A stretch of 64,000 bases of DNA, from positions 1 through 64,000 of the forward strand of contig QKJR01000020.1 in NCBI GenBank assembly GCA_003249215.1. Reading direction: 5' to 3'. The DNA is from Rhodobacterales bacterium. GTDB lineage: Bacteria > Pseudomonadota > Alphaproteobacteria > Rhodobacterales > Rhodobacteraceae. The position numbers and the translations under genes were made by a program. The notes below the pieces were generated by a model. It did not search any database, was not told where the DNA came from, and was given only the letters and a program-made list of their open reading frames with translations. Position 1 is the first letter of the stretch, and each line of letters starts with the position of its first letter. Of the stretch, positions 1 through 8,824 are shown in pieces.

Positions 1-798
1 AAGAACCCGAGCCTGATCGCGCGTTACGGGGCCGACACCGGCTTCATGGCCTTCGTCGCCTTCCTGATGGCGTTCCTCTATATCCCGATCTGGGTGCTGA
101 TCGCGTTTTCCTTCAACGACTCGCGCTCGCTCACCTGGCCTTTGTCGGGCTTCACCCTCGACTGGTATCGCAAGCTCGCCTCGAACTCTGACCTGCTCGC
201 GGCCATCGGCAACAGCTTCTACGTCGCGACCTTCGCAACCGTGCTGACGCTGGTCGTTGGGGTTCCCGCGGCGATGGTGCTGCACAAGTTCAGCTTTCCG
301 GGCAAGTCGATCTTCCGGCGGCTGATCCTGTTGCCGATCACCCTGCCCGGCATCGTCACCGGTATCTCGATGCTGAACATGTTCAAGCTGATGGGCTTCC
401 CGCTCAGCCTCGAAACGGTGATCTTCGGCCATGCGACCGCGCTTCTGGGCGTCGTCGTGACGCAGGTCTATGCGCGCCTGCAACGCCTGCCGAAATCGCT
501 CGAGGAAGCCGCCTTCGACCTTGGCGCGACGCCCTGGCGCAGCTTCGTCGACATCACGCTGCCGAACATCCGCTCGGCGATCATCGGCGCGGGACTGCTC
601 TCCTTCGTGCTCAGCTTCGACGAGATCCCCGTCACCTTCTTCCTGACGGGCCGCGACAACACGCTGCCGATGTACATCTACTCGACCCTGCGGCGCGGCG
701 TGACGCCCGAGATCAACGCGGTGGGCACGATCATCGTGCTGCTCTCGCTCATCCTGATCGTCGTGGCGGTCATCGCCACCCGCGAACGCAAAAAATAA
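1..798 (+). CDS. ABC transporter permease, polyamine type (PotC-like), 5' end outside window
   Basis: Inner-membrane permease subunit of an ABC importer. The frame is open from base 1, so the true start lies left of the window; an internal ATG at 46 is not a likely start because in-frame codons before it read as soluble N-terminal sequence. About 265 residues are visible, with roughly six hydrophobic segments and a clear EAA loop (EEAAFDLGATPWRSF, near residues 164-178) that contacts the ATPase. The pattern matches the PotC/PotI branch of spermidine/putrescine permeases. A PuuC-like aldehyde dehydrogenase follows 21 bp downstream, which supports a polyamine or related amine substrate. The substrate is inferred from this context. 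Confidence 0.85.
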   Translation, partial: KNPSLIARYGADTGFMAFVAFLMAFLYIPIWVLIAFSFNDSRSLTWPLSGFTLDWYRKLASNSDLLAAIGNSFYVATFATVLTLVVGVPAAMVLHKFSFPGKSIFRRLILLPITLPGIVTGISMLNMFKLMGFPLSLETVIFGHATALLGVVVTQVYARLQRLPKSLEEAAFDLGATPWRSFVDITLPNIRSAIIGAGLLSFVLSFDEIPVTFFLTGRDNTLPMYIYSTLRRGVTPEINAVGTIIVLLSLILIVVAVIATRERKK

Positions 799-819
799 TC
801 GAACAACAGGAGGTAACCC

Positions 820-2316
820 ATGACCATGACCCTCAAGGACTGGACGGCGCGGGCCGCCGCTCTGACGCCCGAAACCCGGATGTTCATCGACGGCAAATTC
901 GTCGATGCCGCCTCGGGCGCGAAATTCGAGACGGTGAACCCCGCGACCGGCGAGGAGATCGCCGCGGTCGCGCGTGGCGGCCCCGAGGATGTGGACCGCG
1001 CCGTCGCGGCCGCCAAGAAGGCCTTCAAATCCGGCGCCTGGTCGCGGATGGCGCCTTCGGACCGGATGGTCGTGATGCGCCGCTTCGCCGATCTGATCGA
1101 GGAACACGCCGAGGATTTCGCGCTGCTCGACAGCCTCGACATGGGCAAGCCGATCACCGACATGTTCAACATCGACATCCCCGGCTCGCTAATGACGATC
1201 CGCTTCTTCGCGGAAACCATCGACAAGCTGGAGGGCGTGGTGACCGCCACCAACGCCGACGCGCTGCATTACATCCTGCGTCAGCCGCTGGGCGTTTGCG
1301 GCCTCGTCGTGCCGTGGAACTATCCGCTGATGATGGCGGCATGGAAGCTCGCGCCAGCGCTCTCCTGCGGAAACTCGGTCGTGCTGAAACCGGCCGAGCA
1401 ATCGCCGCTCTCCGCCCTGCTGCTCGCGAAACTCTTCTCCGAGGCGGGCGGGCCCGATGGCGTCTTCAACGTGGTCACGGGCTTTGGCGAGGAAACCGGC
1501 AAGCCGCTCGCGCTGCACATGGATGTCGACAAGATCGGCTTCACCGGCTCGGGTGAGGTCGGCAAGCTGATGATGATCTATGCCGGGCAATCGAACATGA
1601 AGCGCGTGACGACCGAATGCGGCGGCAAGTCGCCGCAGATCGTTCTGGCCGACTGCGACGATCTGGAGAAGGCCGCGACCTTCGGCGTCGCGGGCATCTA
1701 CGGCAACCAGGGCGAGGTCTGCTCGGCGGGCTCGCGGATCCTCGTCGAACGCGCGGTCTACGACGACTATGTCGCGCTCTTTACTGAGGCCGCCAAGGGG
1801 ATGCATGTTCCGGGCGATCCGCTCGACCCCGAGACGACCATGGGGCCTCTGGTGACCCCCGAACAGCAATCGCGCGTTCTGGGCTATATCGAGAAGGGCA
1901 AGAAAGAGGGCGCGAAACTCGCCTTCGGCGGTGGCGTGCCTGCGGCCTTCAACAAGGGCTGCTATGTCGAGCCGACCCTCTTCACCGATGTGTCGAACAA
2001 GATGACCATCGCGCAGGAGGAAATCTTCGGCCCCGTCGCCTCGATCATCCCGGTCGACAACCTCGATCACGCGATCGAAGTGGCGAACGACACGATCTAT
2101 GGCCTCGCCTCGGCGATCTGGACCTCGAACCTCAAGAACGCGCATCGGTTTGCGCGCGATATCGAGGCCGGGATCGTCTGGGTCAACGCCTATGAGGCCG
2201 GCGACGCGACCACGCCCTGGGGCGGCTACAAGCAGTCGGGCAACGGGCGCGACAAATGCCTCGAGGCGCTGACGCAATACACCCAGACGAAATCCGTCTG
2301 GATCGAACTGAGCTGA
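820..2316 (+). CDS. NAD(P)-dependent aldehyde dehydrogenase, PuuC-like
   Basis: Oxidises an aldehyde to the acid with NAD(P). At 498 residues it has the normal family length. Visible motifs are the glutamate motif TECGGKSPQ (Glu near 268), the catalytic cysteine in GEVCSAGSR (Cys near 302) and the C-terminal GGYKQSGNGRDK. That C-terminal pattern is typical of gamma-glutamyl-gamma-aminobutyraldehyde and betaine-type dehydrogenases. A strong ribosome site, AGGAGGT, lies about 5 bases before the ATG. Position between a PotC-like permease and a class I glutamine amidotransferase suggests a role in putrescine or related amine breakdown. The exact substrate cannot be read from sequence. Confidence 0.9.
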   Translation: MTMTLKDWTARAAALTPETRMFIDGKFVDAASGAKFETVNPATGEEIAAVARGGPEDVDRAVAAAKKAFKSGAWSRMAPSDRMVVMRRFADLIEEHAEDFALLDSLDMGKPITDMFNIDIPGSLMTIRFFAETIDKLEGVVTATNADALHYILRQPLGVCGLVVPWNYPLMMAAWKLAPALSCGNSVVLKPAEQSPLSALLLAKLFSEAGGPDGVFNVVTGFGEETGKPLALHMDVDKIGFTGSGEVGKLMMIYAGQSNMKRVTTECGGKSPQIVLADCDDLEKAATFGVAGIYGNQGEVCSAGSRILVERAVYDDYVALFTEAAKGMHVPGDPLDPETTMGPLVTPEQQSRVLGYIEKGKKEGAKLAFGGGVPAAFNKGCYVEPTLFTDVSNKMTIAQEEIFGPVASIIPVDNLDHAIEVANDTIYGLASAIWTSNLKNAHRFARDIEAGIVWVNAYEAGDATTPWGGYKQSGNGRDKCLEALTQYTQTKSVWIELS

Positions 2317-2323
2317 CACGACC

Positions 2324-2351
2324 GGCCGGGGCGTCCCCATGCGCCCCGGCC
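2324..2351 (+). other. Strong GC hairpin between aldehyde dehydrogenase and amidotransferase genes
   Basis: Perfect 10-bp inverted repeat GGCCGGGGCG / CGCCCCGGCC with an 8-base loop in the 53-bp gap. No T-run follows, so it may stabilise or partly end the upstream message rather than act as a full intrinsic terminator. Confidence 0.6.
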
Positions 2352-2369
2352 CCAGACAACGGACCCGAG

Positions 2370-3095
2370 ATGAAATTCTGCATTCTGGAAGCCGACCGCC
2401 CCGCCGAACCCTTCCAACCCGCCCATGGCACCTATGCTGGCATGTTCGAACGCTGGCTGACCCCCGTCCTGCCCGAGGCCGAGTTTTCGCGCATCCACGT
2501 CGCGGGCGGCGCCGCGCTGCCCGAAGATCCGGCCGAATTCGACGCCTATCTGGTGACCGGATCGCGCGCCGGCGCCTATGAGGATCACCCCTGGATCGCG
2601 CCGCTCGAGACCTTCCTGCGCAAGATCGGCGCGGCGCGCATTCCGGTGGCCGGCGTCTGCTTCGGCCATCAGGTCATGGCGCAGGCCTTCGGCGGCACGG
2701 TGCGCAAATCCGATGCGGGCTGGGTCGTCGGGCGCCACGAACATGACCCGACCGAGGCCGGGGCGGAATTTTTCGGCGCGGCGCCGATCGTCGCGCTGTC
2801 GTTCCATCAGGATCAGGTGATGGACCTGCCGCCGGGGGCGCGGCGGCTGCTCGGCAATGTGGCCTCGCCCAATGGCGGGATCGTCTACGACGCCTTCCCC
2901 GCGCTCTCGGTGCAGTTCCACCCCGAGTTTCAGCCCGCCTATATCCACGACCTGCTGGTCGCGGCCTCGGGCATCCGCGTGCCCGAAGCCCTGTCGGAAA
3001 CCGCGCTCGCCTCGATCCAGCTGCCGCTCGACCCCGGCCGGATCGCCGCGGGCTTCGCGCGGTTCTATCGCGGCAACAGACCCGCCCCCGCATGA
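2370..3095 (+). CDS. Class I (type 1) glutamine amidotransferase
   Basis: 241-residue protein with the class I glutamine amidotransferase fold. The nucleophile elbow is GVCFGHQ (Cys near 98) and the His/Glu pair lies in QFHPEF (near 186-190). It is a stand-alone domain without a synthetase partner, like the YfeJ/GuaA-like group, and may hydrolyse a gamma-glutamyl amide. I chose the ATG at 2370 because homologous-looking sequence starts there (MKFCILE); an upstream in-frame start overlaps the dehydrogenase. It could play the part PuuD plays in putrescine breakdown, but it does not look like PuuD itself. The stop overlaps the next start by 4 nt. Confidence 0.82.
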   Translation: MKFCILEADRPAEPFQPAHGTYAGMFERWLTPVLPEAEFSRIHVAGGAALPEDPAEFDAYLVTGSRAGAYEDHPWIAPLETFLRKIGAARIPVAGVCFGHQVMAQAFGGTVRKSDAGWVVGRHEHDPTEAGAEFFGAAPIVALSFHQDQVMDLPPGARRLLGNVASPNGGIVYDAFPALSVQFHPEFQPAYIHDLLVAASGIRVPEALSETALASIQLPLDPGRIAAGFARFYRGNRPAPA

Positions 3096-4345
3096 AGCTC
3101 CGCCACGAAGTCACATTGCGCCAACAGGTCCGGCTGCACCTCAGCCAGGACCTGACCCGCGCGATCGGCTTGCTGGAGCTGTCCAACCTCGACATGGCGC
3201 AGAGCCTGAACGAGGCGGCGCAGGACAATCCCTGGCTGCGGCTGCGGTTGCCGCGCGCCCTGCCCGACACCATGCCCGAAACCATCGCCGAGGGTCCCTC
3301 GCTGCTCGCCCATGTCGAGGCGCAGATCCCGCGCCTCGTGGCCCCCGCCGATCGCAAGATCGCCCTTGCGCTGAGCGAGGCGCTCGACCCGGCCGGGTTT
3401 CTCGACACGCCCCCCGAAGCGATCGCCGCGCGGCTCGGGCTGGCGCCCGCACGGGTCGAGCGGGTCTTGGGCGCGCTGCAACGGATCGAGCCGCGGGGCC
3501 TTTTCGCGCGCTCGGTCGCCGAGTGCCTGCGCCTGCAGCTCGCGGCCGAAGGGCCGATCCCGCCGACGATGCAGCGCGTGCTCGATGCCCTGCCGCTTCT
3601 GGCAGAGGGCGGGCCCGAAGCGATTGTGGCCGCCACGGGCCTGAGTGCGGGCGCGGTAGAAACGGCGCTGACCCGGCTGCGCGCGCTCGATCCTCGGCCC
3701 GCCGCGGGCTTTGCCACCGACGCGGTGCCGCCGCGCGTCGCCGATCTGATCTTCGCCGAAACGGAGGGCAGCTGGCGGGCCACGCTCAACCCCGAGAGCC
3801 TGCCGGTCCTGACCCTCGAGGAGGCCGCAGCGCCCGGACGCGGCACCCGCCTTGCGCGCGATCGCAGCGCCGCGCTTGGCCTGATCCGCGCGGTCGAGCG
3901 GCGCAACCGGACGTTGCTCGCGCTCGGCACGCTGCTCGCGCGCGAACAGGCCGCCTTCCTGCGGCAGGGCGAGGCGGGCCTGCGGGTTCTGACGATGCGC
4001 AGCGCGGCGGCCAGCCTCGGATTGCATGAAAGTTCGGTCAGCCGGATTGCGGGCTCCGCCTCGGCCGCGACCCCGCAGGGCACGACATCGCTGCGCGCCT
4101 TCTTTGCCCGGGCGGTGCGCCAAAGCGAGGGCGCGCGCGCCGCCCCGTCCGTGCGCGCCCGGATCGCCGCCCTGATCGGTGGCGAGGACCCGCGCGCGCC
4201 CCTGAGCGATGCAGAGATCGCCGAACGGCTCGGGCAGGAGGGCATCGAGGTGTCGCGCCGGGTCGTGGCCAAGCTGCGCCATGCGGCCGGGCTCGACAAT
4301 CGCAGCACGCGCAGGCGCGCCGCGTCGCGGCCGGGCGAGGGCTGA
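3092..4345 (+). CDS. rpoN: RNA polymerase sigma-54 factor (RpoN paralogue)
   Basis: 417-residue sigma-54 factor that directs RNA polymerase to -24/-12 promoters and needs an AAA+ activator. Region I is visible at the N-terminus (leucine/glutamine-rich, residues 1-48). The core-binding middle follows, then the helix-turn-helix near residues 300-325 (SLGLHESSVSRI) and the RpoN box near 388-397. The box reads SRRVVAKLRH instead of the usual ARRTVAKYRE. It lacks the usual neighbours of the housekeeping rpoN (lptB, hpf, ptsN). The start overlaps the amidotransferase stop (ATGA), so it is co-translated with the amine-catabolism genes. Rhodobacterales are known to carry several specialised rpoN copies; this is probably one of them. 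Confidence 0.9.
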   Translation: MKLRHEVTLRQQVRLHLSQDLTRAIGLLELSNLDMAQSLNEAAQDNPWLRLRLPRALPDTMPETIAEGPSLLAHVEAQIPRLVAPADRKIALALSEALDPAGFLDTPPEAIAARLGLAPARVERVLGALQRIEPRGLFARSVAECLRLQLAAEGPIPPTMQRVLDALPLLAEGGPEAIVAATGLSAGAVETALTRLRALDPRPAAGFATDAVPPRVADLIFAETEGSWRATLNPESLPVLTLEEAAAPGRGTRLARDRSAALGLIRAVERRNRTLLALGTLLAREQAAFLRQGEAGLRVLTMRSAAASLGLHESSVSRIAGSASAATPQGTTSLRAFFARAVRQSEGARAAPSVRARIAALIGGEDPRAPLSDAEIAERLGQEGIEVSRRVVAKLRHAAGLDNRSTRRRAASRPGEG

Positions 4346-4366
4346 GGCCGCCGCTGCGGCCCTCGC

Positions 4367-5716
4367 TCAGCTGCCGCCCGCGATCGCCCCGGCGCCGATG
4401 GCGATCTGCAGCGCGGCCCATTCCTTGGCCGCATCGTTCTTGGCCGAGGCCGCGCTGATCCGCGCCGAGGCGGTCGAGCGGTCGGTATCGAGCAAATCGA
4501 GGAGCGTGATCGCGCCACCGCGGAAATTCTCGCGCGCGAGCTCGAGCGCGTGTTCATAAGAGGCCGCGGATTTCTGCAGCGCGATGGTCCTGCGCCGGTA
4601 TTGCTCGAGGTTCGATTGCGCCACCTGCACATCCTCGACCGCCGAGGAGACCGCCGCGCGCCAGTCGATCTCGGCCTGTTTCGCGCTCGAGATCGCGGCA
4701 TCGCGCTGCGCGGAGAGCAGCCCCTGATTGAGCAGCGGCAGCGAGAGCGCGGGGCCAAAGGACCAGCTTCTGGATCCCTTGGCATAAGAGATATCGCCCG
4801 TCAGCGTGACCGAGGGCAGCATATCGGCCGTGGACACACCGACATTGGCCACCGCGGCCTGCAGCAGCCCTTCGTAATACCGCAGATCCGGCCGGCTGCG
4901 CAGCAGATCGGCGGGCACGCCGATCGCGGTCGAGCCGGGAATGCGGAGCTGGGCGGCGCCCTTCTGCATCTGCGCCAGAAGCGGCGCGGCCGGCTCGTTG
5001 AGCAGCGAGGCGATCGCGAAGACATTCGCGTTGAACTGCGCGAGGTAGTTGGGCAGATCGGCGCGCGCGCTGTCGAGCAGCGCCTGCGCCTCGGCGAGAT
5101 CATATTCGGTCTCGTCGCCCGCATCATAGAGGCGCTGCGTGACCGCCACGGTTTCCTCGCGCGACTTGATCGTCTCGCGGGCGAGTTCGAGCGCCTCCTG
5201 ATAATAGCGCGCATCGGCATAGGCCGCGATCAGATCGGCGAGCCAGGCCAGCCGCACCTGTTCGAGATCGGCCTGCGCCGCGGCGAGATCGGCCCGGGCT
5301 GCCTCGCGTTCGCGGCGGATGCCGCCGAACATGTCGAGCACCAGAGAGGCGCCGAGATCGGCGCTGTGCCCGGTTGAGGCCGCAGTGCCATCGCCGCCGC
5401 TGCGGCTCCAAGAGGCGCTGGGCCCGCCATCGAGCGCGGCATTGACCCCGGTCGCGCGCAGATTGGCCTCGGCCTGACGGATGCGCTCGCGGGCGGCGGC
5501 CACGTCGAGGTTCTGGCGCAGCCCGCGCTCGACGAGGGCGGTGAGTGTGGGATCGCGGTAATCCTCCCACCAGGCGCGGGCCGCCACGGGGGCGAGCGCG
5601 GCGCCGGTGCCGCCCACGAATTGCGGGGCGAGCGCGACATCGGGGCGCTGATAATTCGGCCCGACGGCCGCGCAGCCCGCAATCAGGAGAAACGGGGCGA
5701 GCTTGACCACCTTCAT
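4367..5716 (-). CDS. Outer-membrane efflux lipoprotein of RND pump (NodT/OprM family)
   Basis: 449-residue TolC-like channel forming the outer-membrane exit of the RND system. The N-terminus is a lipoprotein signal with lipobox LIAGC (Cys at 15), so it is lipid-anchored like OprM and NodT. Two long alpha-helical repeats rich in Ala, Glu and Gln (AREASRE-type heptads) fill residues 80-260 and 290-445. Its start overlaps the permease stop by 4 nt, giving the order adaptor - permease - channel in one minus-strand operon. The gene is convergent with rpoN across only 21 bp. Confidence 0.9.
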   Translation of the reverse strand: MKVVKLAPFLLIAGCAAVGPNYQRPDVALAPQFVGGTGAALAPVAARAWWEDYRDPTLTALVERGLRQNLDVAAARERIRQAEANLRATGVNAALDGGPSASWSRSGGDGTAASTGHSADLGASLVLDMFGGIRREREAARADLAAAQADLEQVRLAWLADLIAAYADARYYQEALELARETIKSREETVAVTQRLYDAGDETEYDLAEAQALLDSARADLPNYLAQFNANVFAIASLLNEPAAPLLAQMQKGAAQLRIPGSTAIGVPADLLRSRPDLRYYEGLLQAAVANVGVSTADMLPSVTLTGDISYAKGSRSWSFGPALSLPLLNQGLLSAQRDAAISSAKQAEIDWRAAVSSAVEDVQVAQSNLEQYRRRTIALQKSAASYEHALELARENFRGGAITLLDLLDTDRSTASARISAASAKNDAAKEWAALQIAIGAGAIAGGS

Positions 5717-8700
5717 TCTGCGGCCTCCTTGCGTTTGACTTTGCCCACAAGCAGAATCACCGCGACATAGAAGACCGGGACCATCAGGATCCCGAAGAGC
5801 GCGGTGAAGATGATCCCGCCGAGCATCCCGATCCCGATCGAGTTCTGCGCATTCGCCCCGGCGCCCGTTGCAAGCGCAAGCGGCAGAATGCCGAGCATGA
5901 AGGCGAGCGTCGTCATCATGATCGGGCGCAGACGCTGACGCGCGGCGAGGCGCGTGGCCTCGAGAAGGGCGGTGCCCTGTTTGCGCAGGCTCTCGGCGAA
6001 TTCCACGATCAGGATCGCGTTGCGCGCCGCGAGGCCGATCGTCGTCAGCATGCCGACCTTGAAATAGACGTCATTCGACTGGCCGAAGATCTGTGCCGCG
6101 ACGAGCGCGCCGAGCACGCCGACCGGCACCGAGAGCATGACCGCGAAGGGCACGGCCCAGCTTTCATAGAGCGCCGCGAGGCAGAGGAAGACCACGAGTG
6201 CCGAGAGCGCATAGAGCATCGGCTCCTGATTGCCCGACATCTGTTCCTGCAGCGAGAGCCCGACCCAGGCGACGCCGTAATTGCCGTCGAGCTCGCCCGC
6301 GAGCTCCTCCATCTTGGCCATCGCATCGCCGGTCGAGACGCCCTCGACCGCATCGCCGGTGAGCTCGATCGCGCCGGTGCCGCCATAGCGGTAGAGGGTC
6401 GAGGCGGTATCGGTCCACGACTGATTGATGAAGGCGCCGAAGGGCACCATGTCGCCGTCGCTGTTGAGCGCATACCATTTCATCACGTCGTCGGGCTGCA
6501 TCCGGAACGCGGTATCGCCCTGCACGATCACCTCGCGCAGCTTCTCGTTCAGTGTGAAATCGTTGACATAGCTGCCCGCGAAGATCGTCGTCAGCATCGA
6601 GTTGATCGACGAGATGGTCAGGCCGAAGGCCTGCGCCTTCTCTTGGTCGATATCGAGCTGGAGCGAGGATTTGCTGGCCGCGTCATTGCCGCGCAACCCA
6701 GTGATCACGCCGCTCGCCTGCGCCTTGGCGACAAGCGCATCGGCCGCCGCATGCAGCGCCTCGGAGCCGCTGTTGCCATCGTCCACCAGATACATGTCGA
6801 AGCCCGACGAGCTGCCCATGCCCTGAATCGCCGGCGGCTGCATGAAGATGACCTGCCCCATCCGGTTGTTCATGAAATGCATGTTCGCGTTCATCGCGAT
6901 CTGCGCTGCAGTCACGTCGCCGCGGGTGTCGAAATCCTTAAGCTTGATGAACATCATCGCGGCGTTCTGACCGCTGCCGTTGAAGCTGAACCCGACGGCG
7001 GCGAAGACCGCGTCGACATAGTCCTTCTGCTCGGTGAGGATATAGCTCTCGACCGCCGCGACGGCTTCCACCGTCTGCGGCTGGGTGGCGTTTTCGGGCA
7101 ATTGCACCATGGCCATCAACACGCCCTGATCCTCGGTCGGCACGAAGGAGGAGGGCAGTTTGGTATAGACATAGCCGATCGCGCCCCCCACCGCGAGCAG
7201 CACGACGAACATGCGGAACGGGCGCGTGATGAAGCGGCCCGTGGCGGCGCCGTAGCCATCGGTCAGCCGGCCCACCCCCCGGTTGAACCAGCGGGCGGGG
7301 GCAAAGCGCGCCTCGCCATGGCTCGGTTTGAGCAGGCTCGCGCACATCGCCGGCGTCAGGATCAGCGCCACGAAGAGCGAGAGCACCATGGCCGAGATGA
7401 TGGTGACCGAGAACTGCCGATAGATCACCCCGGTCGAGCCCGACATGAAGGCCATCGGCAGGAACACCGCCGAGAGCACCATGACGATGCCGACGAGCGC
7501 GCTCGAGATCTCGCCCATGCTCTTCTCGGTGGCGGCCACGGCATCGAGCTTCTCTTCCTCCATGATCCGCTCGACGTTCTCCACGACGACGATCGCGTCA
7601 TCGACGAGAAGCCCGATCGCGAGCACGAGGGCGAACATCGAGAGCGTGTTGATCGACATGTCGAAGGCCGAGAGCACCCCGAAGGTGCCCAGAAGAACGA
7701 TCGGCACGGCAATCGTCGGGATCAGCGTCGCGCGCCAGCTTTGCAGGAAGGCGAGGATGACGAGGAAGACGAGCAGGATCGCCTCGCCCAGCGTGTGATA
7801 GACCTGCGAGATCGACTCCTCGACAAAGGGCGAGGTGTCATAGGGGTAGACGACATGAACCCCCTCGGGCAGCGCCGCCTCGAGTTTGGCCACCGTCGCG
7901 CGCACATTCTCGGCGGTTTCCACGGCATTGGCGCCATTGGCGAGGTTCACGCCAAAGCCCGCCGCCGGCTTGCCATTGTAGCGCGAGGTCGAGGACAGAC
8001 TCTGCGAGTTGATCTCGATGCGCGCGACATCGGCGAGATAGATGGTCGAGCCATCCGCCGCGGTCGAGAGCGCGACCTTCTCGAATTCCGCCACGCTCGA
8101 AAGCTGCGATTGCGCATTGAGCGAGACGGTGAATTGCTGGCCCTTGGCCGCGGGCAGATCGCCGAGCGAGCCCACGGTGACATTGGCGTTCTGCTCGGAG
8201 ACGGCATCGGTCACGTCATTCGCCGTCAGCCCGTATTTGAAGAGCTTGTCGGGATCGAGCCAGATCCGCATCGCATAGGGCGAGGAGAAGGTGTTGATCG
8301 AGCCCACACCCGAGGTTCGCTGGATCGGGTCCTTCACCGTGCGGTCGAGGATATCGCCGAGCTGGACCTGAGTGTAATCGTCAGTGTCGGAAACGACCGC
8401 CCCCACGAGCAGGATCGACGAGGTCGAGCGCGTCACGCTCACCCCCGCGCTGGTCACGGATTCAGGCAGGCCCGATTGCACCAGTTGCAGCTTGTTCTGC
8501 ACCTGAACCTGCGCCAAGTCGGGATCGACGCTGTCGTCGAAGACGAGCGAGATCGACGAGCTGCCCGAGGACGAGGTCGAGGTCATGTAGCTCAGCCCGT
8601 CGAGCCCGGTCAGCCCGTCCTCGATCACGCTGGTGACCGAGTTCTGCACCGTCGTCGCCGAGGCCCCGGTGTAGTTGGCCGAGATCCGCACCGTGGTCGG

Positions 8701-8817
8701 CGCGATGTCGGGATATTGCGAGATCGGCAGGTTCGAGAGCCCGAAATAGCCCGCCAGCATCACGAGGATCGCCAGCACCCAGGCGAAGACCGGGCGATGG
8801 ATGAAGAAATGCGCCAT
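5713..8817 (-). CDS. RND efflux permease, HAE1 family (AcrB/MexB-like)
   Basis: 1034-residue proton-driven inner-membrane pump, normal length for the hydrophobe/amphiphile efflux family. The N-terminus FFIHRPVFAWVLAI is the classic first helix. The proton-relay aspartate pair is in LLVDDAIVVVEN of helix 4, and GILPLALATGAG marks the later membrane block. Two large periplasmic loops follow helices 1 and 7. It sits 7 bp after the adaptor and overlaps the channel gene. The expected substrates are drugs, detergents or other amphiphiles. Expression is probably controlled by the divergent TetR gene through the palindrome at 10172-10203. Confidence 0.95.
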   Translation of the reverse strand: MAHFFIHRPVFAWVLAILVMLAGYFGLSNLPISQYPDIAPTTVRISANYTGASATTVQNSVTSVIEDGLTGLDGLSYMTSTSSSGSSSISLVFDDSVDPDLAQVQVQNKLQLVQSGLPESVTSAGVSVTRSTSSILLVGAVVSDTDDYTQVQLGDILDRTVKDPIQRTSGVGSINTFSSPYAMRIWLDPDKLFKYGLTANDVTDAVSEQNANVTVGSLGDLPAAKGQQFTVSLNAQSQLSSVAEFEKVALSTAADGSTIYLADVARIEINSQSLSSTSRYNGKPAAGFGVNLANGANAVETAENVRATVAKLEAALPEGVHVVYPYDTSPFVEESISQVYHTLGEAILLVFLVILAFLQSWRATLIPTIAVPIVLLGTFGVLSAFDMSINTLSMFALVLAIGLLVDDAIVVVENVERIMEEEKLDAVAATEKSMGEISSALVGIVMVLSAVFLPMAFMSGSTGVIYRQFSVTIISAMVLSLFVALILTPAMCASLLKPSHGEARFAPARWFNRGVGRLTDGYGAATGRFITRPFRMFVVLLAVGGAIGYVYTKLPSSFVPTEDQGVLMAMVQLPENATQPQTVEAVAAVESYILTEQKDYVDAVFAAVGFSFNGSGQNAAMMFIKLKDFDTRGDVTAAQIAMNANMHFMNNRMGQVIFMQPPAIQGMGSSSGFDMYLVDDGNSGSEALHAAADALVAKAQASGVITGLRGNDAASKSSLQLDIDQEKAQAFGLTISSINSMLTTIFAGSYVNDFTLNEKLREVIVQGDTAFRMQPDDVMKWYALNSDGDMVPFGAFINQSWTDTASTLYRYGGTGAIELTGDAVEGVSTGDAMAKMEELAGELDGNYGVAWVGLSLQEQMSGNQEPMLYALSALVVFLCLAALYESWAVPFAVMLSVPVGVLGALVAAQIFGQSNDVYFKVGMLTTIGLAARNAILIVEFAESLRKQGTALLEATRLAARQRLRPIMMTTLAFMLGILPLALATGAGANAQNSIGIGMLGGIIFTALFGILMVPVFYVAVILLVGKVKRKEAAE

Positions 8818-8824
8818 GAGAGTC

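Noticed and set aside
2674-4785. 703-codon minus-strand open frame opposite rpoN
   Set aside because: Arg/Ser/Pro-rich shadow of high-GC coding sequence; it spans three real genes and shows no domain.
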